From NCBI GenBank assembly GCA_023393015.1, contig JAEWMY010000026.1:14885-78884 (forward strand): a DNA stretch of 64,000 bases, read 5' to 3'. Below are positions 22,931 to 31,203 of this stretch, one piece after another. Below the pieces are notes generated by a model. It was not told the origin of the DNA and made no database searches. It worked only from the letters and a program-made list of their open reading frames with translations. The first letter of the stretch is position 1; every line of letters starts with the position of its first letter. This DNA is from Spirochaetota bacterium (GTDB taxonomy: Bacteria; Spirochaetota; Spirochaetia; Treponematales; Treponemataceae). Made by a program: the position numbers and the translations under genes.

Positions 22931-24676
22931 ATGGATATCGACCAGATAACGGCGGGAATTCAGGACTGTAATGCCTCCACGGGCGAAATTTTTACTCGAC
23001 TTGCAACCGCCTTTCCGGCCTTGCTTGCCGTGGTCGCGGAAACGGACGATTCCTCCTCGCTCTCCGCCCTATCCGGCCTCCTTACGCGCATCAAGGACGG
23101 ATTTTCGCTCGACGATCGGGACGAATCCGCCTTTTTCCGGGAATACGACCGGCGTATCGGCCTTCTTTTCGCGGCGTTAAGCGAACGGATGACGTCCCTC
23201 GAGGGGATTCACGAGCGGGTCGCCGCGATTCGCGCCGATTCCGAAGAACTGGAGCTCATCTCGCTCAACGCGATGGTCATCTCGATCAAGTCGGGCGAGA
23301 AGGGCAGGGCCTTCTCGGTGATAACGGAGAACCTCAAGCGCCTTTCGGCCCAGCTGATAACCATCTCGAACAACCTGATCCGGGAGGAGCAGACCCTGTT
23401 CGCGCGGAACGACGCCCTCAAAAAGTCCTTTACCTCCGTCGTCGACGCGAAGGGACTCGCTTCCGGGGAACACGATTCGGCCGTTTCGGCCCTGATCGTA
23501 CCCGTTCTCTCCCGCGCCGAGTCGGATCTCGCGGAGATGGACAGGACGGCACGGCTCGTGAACGCGCCGATTCGGGCCGCGATGGCTGGAATCCAGCTGC
23601 AGGACATCGTCCGGCAATCCAACGACCAGATCCTGCTCGCGCTTACCGAGATGTCGGGCGTGAAGGACGACGCGACGAAGGAGGATACCCTCGACCGGCT
23701 GTCGTTCGACTGCGAGATACTCGAGATATGCGCCAAGATCGCCCTCGACGTCGAGGCGAACCTCTCCTCGTCTATCGAAACCTTTTCGGCGAACTGGGAC
23801 GGGGTGCACCGCGTGCTGGACGACGTCGAGCGGCGTCGCGTCGACTTTCTGTCGCGCTATCTCGACCGGCGTTCTTCCGCCGAAACCGCCCTGCCGTCCC
23901 TCCTCGACCGCGTCATCGCGTCGTTTTCCGGCTATATCGCGCATATCGCCCTCTATCAGCACGGGCAAAAGTCGATGGTCAAGGACAGCGCGGCCATCGT
24001 CGGCGAGATCAAGACGCTCAAGAACCTGTTCGACACGATAACCCCGGTAATCGCGCGCCTCCAGCACGTCCGCATTACCCAACAGATAGAGTCGGCGAAA
24101 AACGCCGCGATCGCCGCCGTGCGCGACACCGTCTCGCACATGAGCGACCTGATACTCAGATCGGACGCGCGCGTCCAGGAAACGAGAAAGGAACTCGAGT
24201 CGTTTATCGCGGGGATCGGGGAACTCAACGCCTCGTTCAACGAGGATTCCGCCAGGGACGCGCGGGAGCTGGAACGCATAAAGCGGGAGAAACAGGAGTT
24301 TTTTCAGGGGATGCAGGGGTATCAGGAGGAGCTTGCGGCGACGGTCGCCCGCCTTCGCGTGTATCCGGATTCCTTCGACAGGCTCTGCGGCGACGTCGAC
24401 GCCCTTCTCGTCGACCTGAAGGGCGCGCGCGATACGATGCGCTCGGCGTCCTCGCAGTTCGCGCGGATGATACGGGAATACCGCGCCGAGGAAGAGCGGC
24501 TCCTCGCCGACATGGGACTGAAGGAATGGGAGATCCGCAACGACAGGCTGCGCGGACTCGTGAAGCGATTCACGATTACCGCCCACAAGGAGGTCGCGGG
24601 GGAGATAGGCGGCTTCGAGGTCGAGGGAACGGGAGCCGAGGCGGTGGAGTCAGGCGACGTGACGCTCTTTTTCTGA
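22931..24676 (+). CDS. Cytoplasmic MCP-like coiled-coil signalling protein
   Basis: A 581-residue, almost entirely helical protein with no membrane segment or signal peptide. Around residues 108-135, ELISLNAMVISIKSGEKGRA followed by FSVITENLKRLS closely follows the methyl-accepting protein hairpin (consensus IALNAAIEAARAGE.GRGFAVVA). A second pseudo-repeat near 380 (ITQQIESAKNAAIAAVRD) and a stretch resembling the CheZ/MCP-type IQLQDIVRQSNDQI near 220 suggest a duplicated four-helix bundle. It lacks a recognisable ligand-binding or HAMP domain. It may be a soluble chemoreceptor-like scaffold working with CheA/CheW; the key hairpin residues are altered, so this is tentative. It converges on the HD-GYP gene. 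Confidence 0.65.
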   Translation: MDIDQITAGIQDCNASTGEIFTRLATAFPALLAVVAETDDSSSLSALSGLLTRIKDGFSLDDRDESAFFREYDRRIGLLFAALSERMTSLEGIHERVAAIRADSEELELISLNAMVISIKSGEKGRAFSVITENLKRLSAQLITISNNLIREEQTLFARNDALKKSFTSVVDAKGLASGEHDSAVSALIVPVLSRAESDLAEMDRTARLVNAPIRAAMAGIQLQDIVRQSNDQILLALTEMSGVKDDATKEDTLDRLSFDCEILEICAKIALDVEANLSSSIETFSANWDGVHRVLDDVERRRVDFLSRYLDRRSSAETALPSLLDRVIASFSGYIAHIALYQHGQKSMVKDSAAIVGEIKTLKNLFDTITPVIARLQHVRITQQIESAKNAAIAAVRDTVSHMSDLILRSDARVQETRKELESFIAGIGELNASFNEDSARDARELERIKREKQEFFQGMQGYQEELAATVARLRVYPDSFDRLCGDVDALLVDLKGARDTMRSASSQFARMIREYRAEEERLLADMGLKEWEIRNDRLRGLVKRFTITAHKEVAGEIGGFEVEGTGAEAVESGDVTLFF

Positions 24677-24710
24677 CCGCTTCTGGTTCGCGGGCATTCG
24701 GTCGTGGTAG

Positions 24711-24736
24711 CGGTCCCGGTACGCGGTCCCGGTACG
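24711..24736. repeat. Two tandem copies of a 13-base GC-rich unit
   Basis: CGGTCCCGGTACG occurs at 24711-24723 and again at 24724-24736, in the 72-base gap between two convergent genes. It contains CCGG/GGTACC-like dyads. No U-tract follows, so it is not a standard terminator. Confidence 0.6.
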
Positions 24737-24748
24737 CCGGGTTCGCCC

Positions 24749-25954
24749 TTACGACCGGGCCTGTTCGCGCGGGATAAGGGCGGCGCCCTCTTCCTTAGTC
24801 AGGGGACGCGAGACTTGCACGCTGTATTCTCCCGTCTCGATCACCTTCGGCGTGCCGTCCGCCTTGACCTCGCCGACGAGCTGTACGACGGGATATTTCG
24901 GGTTTTCGGGATTGACGTCGACGACCTGCGCGATCTTGTTGTTCGATAGCAGCACGTACAGGCCGATCGGGTACAGCGAAAGCGAAAAGAGCAGGGCGCG
25001 TATGATGGTCTCGTCGTACTGCTTTCCCTGGTTTTTCATGATGTCCAGGATGCCCGAATAGGCGTCACGAGCCTCCTTGTAGGGGCGCGGCGCCGTCACC
25101 GCCTCGTACGAGCAGGCAACGGCGATAATCTTCGAGTATATCGAGATCTTTTCCTTCGAAAGCTTTCTCGGATAGCCTTCGCCGTTCTCGCGTTCGTGAT
25201 GCTCGAGGACGCCGAGGCAGATATTGAGCGGGAACGAGAACTCCCTGAGGATATTGTAGGATATGACCGGGTGGGTGAGGATGGCGTTCTTCTCGGCCGG
25301 CGTCAGGGCCTTGTTGCCCATGTAGAGCTGGGGCGGAAGGCGAACCATCCCGATCTCGTGCAGGATGCACGACACGCCGAGCTCGATCAGCTTGTGGATC
25401 GGAAACTTCAGCTGCAGGCCGATGACGATCGCGAAGACCGTCGAGCGCATCGAGTGCACGACGAGGTAGTTCTTGTCCCGGTGTTCCTGCGTCGGCTGGA
25501 TGCGAAGCACGAACTTCCTGTTCTCGCGTATGAAGTCGCACATCTCCTTTACGCGATCCGATATCGCCTGCAGGTTCAGGTCCTTCCTCGTGACGTACTT
25601 CGTATACACGTCCGCGATGAATTCCTGATACTCGTAGTATTCCTTTTCGACGAACTCGTAGCGGTTTTCCTCGCTTACGGGTTGCGTCGGGCGCGATTCC
25701 TCCGCCGGCTCGCGCGTCTCGTCGCCTCCTTCCGCGGGGATCGCGCCGGCCATGGTAACGAGGGGCCGAAAGACGGGCTGCTCGCCCATGATTCCCTCGG
25801 AGTAGATCTTGAGGAACTCCCAGTCCCTGAGGGCGCGCTTGAACTCGGCGCCGATGGGTACGCCGGGCGTCAGGAGGAGGAACTTTTTGTCGAGCCAGGC
25901 GTCTTCGCTGAAGAAGAACCCCTCTGTCAGGTCGGTAACGTTAAACGTATTCAC
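24749..25954 (-). CDS. HD-GYP-related protein with altered metal-site residues
   Basis: A 401-residue protein with a GTG start after AGGGGAA. The N-terminal 110 residues are of unknown fold with a Glu/Thr/Pro linker. Residues about 150-340 match an HD-GYP domain: His167, then HE at 199-200 where HD is expected, His228, HHE at 252-254 and GYP at 260-262. The usual DxxDA after GYP is replaced by CSYEA. HD-GYP enzymes hydrolyse cyclic di-GMP; the changed metal ligands suggest modified activity or a sensing role. It is divergent from a membrane protein across a shared symmetric -10 element. Confidence 0.82.
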   Translation of the reverse strand: MNTFNVTDLTEGFFFSEDAWLDKKFLLLTPGVPIGAEFKRALRDWEFLKIYSEGIMGEQPVFRPLVTMAGAIPAEGGDETREPAEESRPTQPVSEENRYEFVEKEYYEYQEFIADVYTKYVTRKDLNLQAISDRVKEMCDFIRENRKFVLRIQPTQEHRDKNYLVVHSMRSTVFAIVIGLQLKFPIHKLIELGVSCILHEIGMVRLPPQLYMGNKALTPAEKNAILTHPVISYNILREFSFPLNICLGVLEHHERENGEGYPRKLSKEKISIYSKIIAVACSYEAVTAPRPYKEARDAYSGILDIMKNQGKQYDETIIRALLFSLSLYPIGLYVLLSNNKIAQVVDVNPENPKYPVVQLVGEVKADGTPKVIETGEYSVQVSRPLTKEEGAALIPREQARS

Positions 25955-25970
25955 TTATCGTTTCCCCTGT

Positions 25971-25978
25971 AGTATACT
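25971..25978. promoter_or_regulatory. Symmetric AGTATACT element serving two divergent promoters
   Basis: AGTATACT is its own reverse complement, so TATACT reads as a -10 box in both directions: 25973-25978 rightward for the 26003 gene (with TTCACT at 25950-25955 as -35, 17-base spacing) and 25976-25971 leftward for the HD-GYP gene (weak -35). Confidence 0.55.
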
Positions 25979-26002
25979 CCCGCGTGTCCACGGGAGTACC
26001 AC

Positions 26003-26851
26003 ATGAAATTCAGGATACTATTCGCCTTATTTAATATCGTACTGTTTTTCGCGTTCCTTTCCATAATTTTTCTTCCTTTTTTCGCGGTGTCGCCCTCGTT
26101 CATGGCGCAGTTCTGGAAGGACCACGCGGCGGTTCCCGTATTTTTCGTTCTTTGTCTCGTGGCGCTCAATGTCCTCTTTGCCGTCAATTGGCCGGTTCTT
26201 TCGCTGCTCGAGCGGGAAGACTGGCCGGCCTTGGCCACGTATCTCGAGGCGACCGTTCTCGGGAAAAACCGCTTTTCGCGCAGATTGATACGCCTGTTTC
26301 TGGAATCGCATGTCCTTTTGGGCGATTTTCCCCCGATAGAAACCCTTTCCGACCGGCTCGAGCGGGCAAAGCCGGCCCTTTGGCGCGAATTTTCCCCGCG
26401 GATAGCCGCGGCGTGCATCCTTTCGGGGGCGTATTCCCGCGCCGCCGAGACCGCTTCCGCCGCCCTTGAGTCCCGCGTATCACGGCAAACGCGCGAATGG
26501 TGCGCCTTCTACGTGGGGCTCGCCCGGTATATGCAAAAAGACTATTCGAAGGCCGTAGCGGCCTTCATCCCGCTCGCCCGAGACGGGGCCGATCCCCTCG
26601 TCGTCGCCCTGTCCGGCTATCTCTGCACGGTAGGCGCCGACCGTCTCGCGGGCGTCTCCGGCAAGGCCGACGCGGACGTACCGTTCCCGGTCGAGGCCCC
26701 GCTCGCCTCCCGCGAGGCACGGGACCGGATAGCGTCCCGATTCGGGAAGGACGCCTGGAGAAAGTACCTCGAGCGCGAACGCGCCGATATCCGGATCGTA
26801 CTCCTCGGTTCCCTTGCCGATCAGGCCTCCTCCTGGCTTTTTACCGCCTGA
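26003..26851 (+). CDS. Membrane protein with helical repeat domain, unknown function
   Basis: A 282-residue protein. Two hydrophobic helices lie at about 5-30 and 43-63. The remainder is a helical, TPR-like domain: ILSGAYSRAAETASAALESR and AFYVGLARYMQKDYSKAV look like consecutive helix-turn-helix repeats. I do not recognise a named family; such two-helix plus TPR proteins occur in treponemes. It shares a divergent promoter with the HD-GYP gene, so the two may be co-regulated. Confidence 0.75.
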   Translation: MKFRILFALFNIVLFFAFLSIIFLPFFAVSPSFMAQFWKDHAAVPVFFVLCLVALNVLFAVNWPVLSLLEREDWPALATYLEATVLGKNRFSRRLIRLFLESHVLLGDFPPIETLSDRLERAKPALWREFSPRIAAACILSGAYSRAAETASAALESRVSRQTREWCAFYVGLARYMQKDYSKAVAAFIPLARDGADPLVVALSGYLCTVGADRLAGVSGKADADVPFPVEAPLASREARDRIASRFGKDAWRKYLERERADIRIVLLGSLADQASSWLFTA

Positions 26852-26855
26852 AGGC

Positions 26856-26887
26856 AAAAAAAAAGACCGTATCGAGGAGATACGGTC
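26856..26887 (-). terminator. Rho-independent terminator after the DUF115 gene
   Basis: The hairpin GACCGTATC-GAGGA-GATACGGTC (26865-26887, perfect 9-base stem) is followed on the minus strand by nine U (26864-26856). It lies 47 bases after the stop of the leftward DUF115/ftsI/lepB operon and 5 bases beyond the convergent 26003-26851 gene. Confidence 0.9.
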
Positions 26888-26933
26888 AGTTTGTACACAT
26901 TCAACGGCGACTGGACGTCACTCTCGTTCGCCG

Positions 26934-28814
26934 TTACTCGGTGCACCCTGTACTCCTTTTATCGGCACCCTCCCCGGGTTTCTTGAATTCTTTTTTTCCG
27001 CTTGCGATGAGTCCGAGGTTTCGGTTCCCCGCCTCGACGAGTGCCTCGTAGAGGCGGCGTGAGGCCTCGAGGGGACTCGCGTCCTTCGTCGCGTCGGACG
27101 CGAGGGAGAATACCATGGCCGCGACCTCTTTCGCCTCGCTCGCGAGTATCGTTCGGTCGATTTCCTCAAGAGTCGAGAGTATCTCCCGCTGACGCGATCG
27201 GGAAACGCCCGGTCTCATCCCCTCTACCGAAAGCCGTTTCCCCCGTTCCGCGAGGCGAACTATACCCTCTACGGCTTTTACCAGGCGGTCAAGGGCCAGG
27301 TCGAAGGCGCGGGCGTCGTCAGGGCCGGTTTCTGGCCGCGACAGGGCGTCCGCCATGCGGGCGTCGATCTCTCCGCGCTTGTCCGGCAGCGCGGCGACAT
27401 CGTCGGTTCGGGCGACGCCGATTCCGGGTATGCGTACCCCCTCGGGCGTCAACGTGTACGTCGGACGGGCGGAATTCGCCGCGATTTTGCTTTCGAACCA
27501 CCAGGCGTAGAGGATGAGCCGCTTGTCGGTCAGGAGACTCCCGCCGGAGTAATCGCTTACCGCCCGGAGGCCCGTCGCGGTAAGGGCGCGGAAACCGGCA
27601 GTTTCCGCGGGCTCGAGGCGCGTCGAGACGGCGTGAGACCGTTCCTCGAAGACGCTCCCGGAAAAATGCGTGCGCTTGCCCGGATATCCGAGGTCGAGGC
27701 CCGCCATATAGATCGCCTCCGCGCCCGAGTACCGGGCGAAGTCCCAGGCTGTCGTAGACACGGAACCTCCCGCGCCGAGCTCGGCTCGCGCGAACGCGCG
27801 CGACTCGAGATACCGCCCGAGCGGGAAGAGCGAGGCGCACAGGCACACGCGGGCGCAGGGGAATCGGAGCACGGCGGGCCATACCGCCGATTCCGCGATC
27901 AGGACCGAGCGCGGGCAGGAAAGCGAGTCGAGATGGCGGAAGTTCCAGTATTGCGGGTCGACGAGCACTATGAAGTCCGGCTCGACGCCGACGGAAAGAC
28001 ACGCCCTGACGGCGGTGTCGACCGCGATAACGACGCATCGGCGCGCGAGGGCGGGAAGGCGCGGCAATACGGAGTCGAGCGAGGGGCCCGCGGCGAGCAC
28101 GAGGGCGGGTAGTCCCGCCGCGAAATTCTCGTAAGCCTCGATGCCTCCGCGTTCGCGCAGGTGCGGAAGGTTTTTGCACATGTTCCTGAGCCACAGATCC
28201 CCGAACTTCCGGAGGGTATTCGCGTTGATCTCGCGCTTTTCGCGCGTTCGCGCCCTGACCTCGCGGAATTCGTCCCACCAGGGCTTGTTGGGCGAGACGA
28301 GGGCGGCGGATTCGAACGAGGCTATGTCCGGCAGTCCGACGCGCTCCGGCACGCCCGCGGCTTCCGAGGCGGGGATGCCGGCGACTATGACGAGGTTCGG
28401 GTGTGAAAGGAGGCCCTCGAGGGGGCGCGAGGCGAGAAAGGCCATCAGTACCGAAAGTTCCGGCTCGACGATGAGTATCGGCGCGGCCGGGTACCGCGCC
28501 GCGTAAAGCTCGGGAAGGTATCCGAGTCCGCAACCGCAAAAGAGGCAGCCCTCGGAGTCGAAGACGCCCCGCGCGGCGAAGGCGCGTTCGGCCTCCCGCA
28601 CCGGATCGACCTTCGAATGTACGAAGGACCCCGCGACCGAAAGCGTCGGCGAACCCGAGGACGACGCGACGAGTTCGCACGACGCGGGCAGCAGGTCCCG
28701 CGTCCGTTCGGCCTCGGCGTCCGAGGCGAGTCCCGTCAGGGCCGCGAGGTCGGGAAACCTCCGCGCGAAAAGCTCCCGGTTTTTCCGGAAGGCGTCATTC
28801 AAGTCCAAGTTCAA
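26934..28814 (-). CDS. DUF115 / Maf-like protein (flagellin glycosylation type)
   Basis: A 626-residue cytoplasmic protein. The central part has the DUF115 (MAF_flag10) core: FAAGLPALVLAAGPSLDS near residue 230, AVDTAVRACLSVGVEPDFIVLVDP near 264, and IYMAGLDLGYPGKRTHFSGS near 380. DUF115 proteins include motility accessory factors that transfer nonulosonic acids to flagellin, and the MptE pterin enzyme. In a spirochaete with glycosylated periplasmic flagella, the Maf-like role is the better guess. It overlaps the ftsI stop by 20 bases and is the last gene of the lepB-ftsI operon, with its own terminator. Confidence 0.82.
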   Translation of the reverse strand: MNLDLNDAFRKNRELFARRFPDLAALTGLASDAEAERTRDLLPASCELVASSSGSPTLSVAGSFVHSKVDPVREAERAFAARGVFDSEGCLFCGCGLGYLPELYAARYPAAPILIVEPELSVLMAFLASRPLEGLLSHPNLVIVAGIPASEAAGVPERVGLPDIASFESAALVSPNKPWWDEFREVRARTREKREINANTLRKFGDLWLRNMCKNLPHLRERGGIEAYENFAAGLPALVLAAGPSLDSVLPRLPALARRCVVIAVDTAVRACLSVGVEPDFIVLVDPQYWNFRHLDSLSCPRSVLIAESAVWPAVLRFPCARVCLCASLFPLGRYLESRAFARAELGAGGSVSTTAWDFARYSGAEAIYMAGLDLGYPGKRTHFSGSVFEERSHAVSTRLEPAETAGFRALTATGLRAVSDYSGGSLLTDKRLILYAWWFESKIAANSARPTYTLTPEGVRIPGIGVARTDDVAALPDKRGEIDARMADALSRPETGPDDARAFDLALDRLVKAVEGIVRLAERGKRLSVEGMRPGVSRSRQREILSTLEEIDRTILASEAKEVAAMVFSLASDATKDASPLEASRRLYEALVEAGNRNLGLIASGKKEFKKPGEGADKRSTGCTE

Positions 28815-30663
28815 CGGTCATTCCTTCGGTTACCGGCGTTCCCGGCGGGGGGCTTTGCGAGACGACGTACCCGTCGCCGCTGATGAGCACGCGTATGTCG
28901 GTGCGGGTGAGCAGGGGCGTCAACATGCGTTTGGAAACGCCCGCGAGGTTCGGCATGGTATCCCCGATCTGGACTGGCCGGTTCGCCGGCACGGGGATGA
29001 TCCCTGTGTGCCTGACGGACGGGGCTTGCGCCCTCCCTATGCCGAGATAGTCGATGACGACGTTCGCCGCGCGCGAGATGACCGGAGCCGCGATCCTTCC
29101 GCCGTAGGTTTCCCCCACCGGCTTGATTATGGCGACGTATTGAATAATCTCCGGGTCTCCGACGGGGTAGATTCCGATACAGCTCGAGATGAAGTCCTTC
29201 GTGCTGTACCTGCCGCGTTCCGGATCGAGCATCTGCGCCGTACCCGTCTTGACCGCCATCGGAACGTCGCCGACCGAGGCCTTCGTTCCCGTTCCCGTCT
29301 CGGAAGTGGTCCACATGTAATCGAGTATGCGCGCCGCGGTCTCCGGCTTGAGGATTCGCCCGAGGCTCGTCGTTTCGTGTTCGTACACCGGGATCCCGTC
29401 GCGGGTGTAGAGGCGCGAGAGGAGCGAGAGCTTCACGCGTTCCCCGCCGTTCGCGAGCGCGGTCGCCGCCCCGACGATTTGAAGCGCCGAAACGGAAATC
29501 TCCTGGCCGATCGCGATGGTCGGTTTCGACCGCGCGGACCAGCCGCTTCTCGGGGCGAAGAGACCGGTCGTCTCGCCGGGGAGCTCGATCCCCGTTTTAG
29601 CGCCGAAGCCGAAATCCCTGAGCTTACGCTCGAAGTCGGCCGGTGAGACGCGCTCGGACAGTTGCGCCGTCCCGTCGTTGCAGGAGAGCCTGAGGATGTC
29701 CCGGGCCGTGACCCAGCCGTGCCTGTCGAGGCATTTGATGCTGATGGTCTCGCCGCCTCCCGTCTCGAGGGTATAGGCGCCGTCGCAGAGGAACACGTCC
29801 TTGTCGGCTCCGATTTCCCGGTCGAGCACCGCGGCGACCGAGAATATCTTGAATACCGATCCCGGCTCGTAGGCGTAGAGCGCGGGGCGGTCCTTCCGTT
29901 CCGTCGTCATGCTGAGCGGATACGTATTCAGGTTCGCGGAGGGTTCGCTGACGTACGAAAGGATCTCGCCGGTTTTCGCGCGGACGGTCAGTATCATGAC
30001 CGCCTCCGCCTTCGTTTCTTCCATCACGGAGCGGGCGACTTTTTCCAACTCGTACTGGATTGCCCCGTCTATCGTGAGCATCACGTTGTAGCCGGCCTTG
30101 TTTTCTGACGCGGACGTCTCTGGCGGCGGGGAGAGGATGTCCTGAAAGGAGTACTCGACGCCGGTCAGTCCCCTGCCGTCGTCGCCGAGAAAGCCCACGA
30201 CGTGGGAGGCGAGGGCGTTTTCCGGATAGGTCCTGCTTTGCACCGGCTCGAGGCGGATGCCGCGCAGGCGTCCCCGCGCGATGGCGTCGGACACGGCCGT
30301 CTTTTCCGTCTCGCTGATCTTTTTCTTGAGGTAGAAGAAATCGCCCGTTTGGGCTTCGAGGCTCGAAAGCAGCTCGGCCTCGTCGAGGGAACACGCCGGC
30401 GCGATGGCCGCCGCGAACGCCTCCTTGTCCTTGATGACCGATCTCGTTATCGCGATGTTGTAGAGGGTCGTCTGCACCGCGAGTATCTTTCCGCTTCTGT
30501 CGAGTATGGATCCGCGGTCGACCGAAATCCTGGCTTGCGTCTGGGCGGGGGCGGGCGATAGCATGACGACGCCGTAGCGGACGATGACGATTGCGACGAG
30601 GGCCGCAAGGGCGAGCGAGAGGACGACGAGTCTGCCCTTGGGGACGAAATCGTTCATTTCCAT
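28795..30663 (-). CDS. ftsI: Peptidoglycan transpeptidase FtsI/PBP with PASTA domain
   Basis: A 622-residue class B penicillin-binding protein. One N-terminal membrane anchor (about 12-33) is followed by a dimerisation domain (ARISVDRGSILDRSGKILA near 44). The transpeptidase domain has SxxK at Ser269-Lys272 (SVFK), SCN at 327-329 and KTG at 472-474. The last 60 residues form one PASTA domain (MPNLAGVSKRMLTPLL, then VVSQSPPPGTPVTEG). It crosslinks septal peptidoglycan. A second ATG at 30657 overlaps the lepB stop (ATGA) and is an equally good start. It follows lepB in the operon rather than lying in a dcw cluster. Confidence 0.93.
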   Translation of the reverse strand: MEMNDFVPKGRLVVLSLALAALVAIVIVRYGVVMLSPAPAQTQARISVDRGSILDRSGKILAVQTTLYNIAITRSVIKDKEAFAAAIAPACSLDEAELLSSLEAQTGDFFYLKKKISETEKTAVSDAIARGRLRGIRLEPVQSRTYPENALASHVVGFLGDDGRGLTGVEYSFQDILSPPPETSASENKAGYNVMLTIDGAIQYELEKVARSVMEETKAEAVMILTVRAKTGEILSYVSEPSANLNTYPLSMTTERKDRPALYAYEPGSVFKIFSVAAVLDREIGADKDVFLCDGAYTLETGGGETISIKCLDRHGWVTARDILRLSCNDGTAQLSERVSPADFERKLRDFGFGAKTGIELPGETTGLFAPRSGWSARSKPTIAIGQEISVSALQIVGAATALANGGERVKLSLLSRLYTRDGIPVYEHETTSLGRILKPETAARILDYMWTTSETGTGTKASVGDVPMAVKTGTAQMLDPERGRYSTKDFISSCIGIYPVGDPEIIQYVAIIKPVGETYGGRIAAPVISRAANVVIDYLGIGRAQAPSVRHTGIIPVPANRPVQIGDTMPNLAGVSKRMLTPLLTRTDIRVLISGDGYVVSQSPPPGTPVTEGMTVELGLE

Positions 30664-31154
30664 ACTACCTTGCCCCTCACGCTGTCCGCGGATACGAAAC
30701 CGTAATCCCGCGAATCCCGCGACTCATTCATGTTGTCTCCCAGCGCGAATATCATCCCGTCCGGCACCCGCGCCGTTCCGCATAGTTTCCTGTACTGGCC
30801 TTCGTTCAGGGGAATGACTCGATCCCCCGCACGAACACTATACCCCCCTTCGTTCGAAAACTCCAGCGGAGCGCCCGCGCCCGCGACGCAGCGCTTGATC
30901 ACGTAACGGCCGAGAATCGGGTAGATTACGACGTCTCCGGCCTCGGGGACGCCCCATCGCGCGATATAGCGGTTGGCGAACGGGACGGGTATGCCCCACG
31001 CGAGCTTGAATTCGACGACGAAGGATCCCTGCTCGAGCGCGGGCAGCATGGAAGGTCCCGAGACGCGCATGATGTCGAGCGCGAAGAGCTTGACGACGAG
31101 GGCTCCGAGGAAAACGGCGAAGAATACGGTCGAGTGCGAGCGATGCGCGTTCAT
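30654..31154 (-). CDS. lepB: Signal peptidase I
   Basis: A 166-residue type I leader peptidase. The frame is open to 31217, but the predicted promoter -10 (31170-31165) makes the ATG at 31154 the first that would be in the mRNA. One membrane helix lies at about 8-28. Catalytic Ser35 is in SGPSMLPAL and general-base Lys87 in YVIKRCVA; the GDNMNESRDSRDYG box follows near 142. It cleaves signal peptides of exported proteins in the inner membrane. It is short for the family, lacking the large insert of E. coli LepB. It overlaps the ftsI start. Confidence 0.92.
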   Translation of the reverse strand: MNAHRSHSTVFFAVFLGALVVKLFALDIMRVSGPSMLPALEQGSFVVEFKLAWGIPVPFANRYIARWGVPEAGDVVIYPILGRYVIKRCVAGAGAPLEFSNEGGYSVRAGDRVIPLNEGQYRKLCGTARVPDGMIFALGDNMNESRDSRDYGFVSADSVRGKVVWK

Positions 31155-31164
31155 GGGTGAATAC

Positions 31165-31197
31165 ATTCTAATTATCCGGGAAGGTTCTGTCGATACT
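31165..31197. promoter_or_regulatory. Overlapping divergent promoters of lepB and the M23 gene
   Basis: Leftward: TCGACA (31193-31188), 17 bases, TAGAAT (31170-31165), then 10 bases to the lepB ATG. Rightward: GATACT (31192-31197), then six bases to the ATG at 31204, with a poor -35. The leftward -35 and the rightward -10 overlap, so the two promoters probably compete for polymerase. Neither start has a ribosome binding site. Confidence 0.6.
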
Positions 31198-31203
31198 CTT
31201 TCT

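Noticed and set aside
30973..31203. N-terminal extension of the M23 peptidase
   Set aside because: It would overlap lepB on the opposite strand, lacks a ribosome site, and lies upstream of the predicted promoter.
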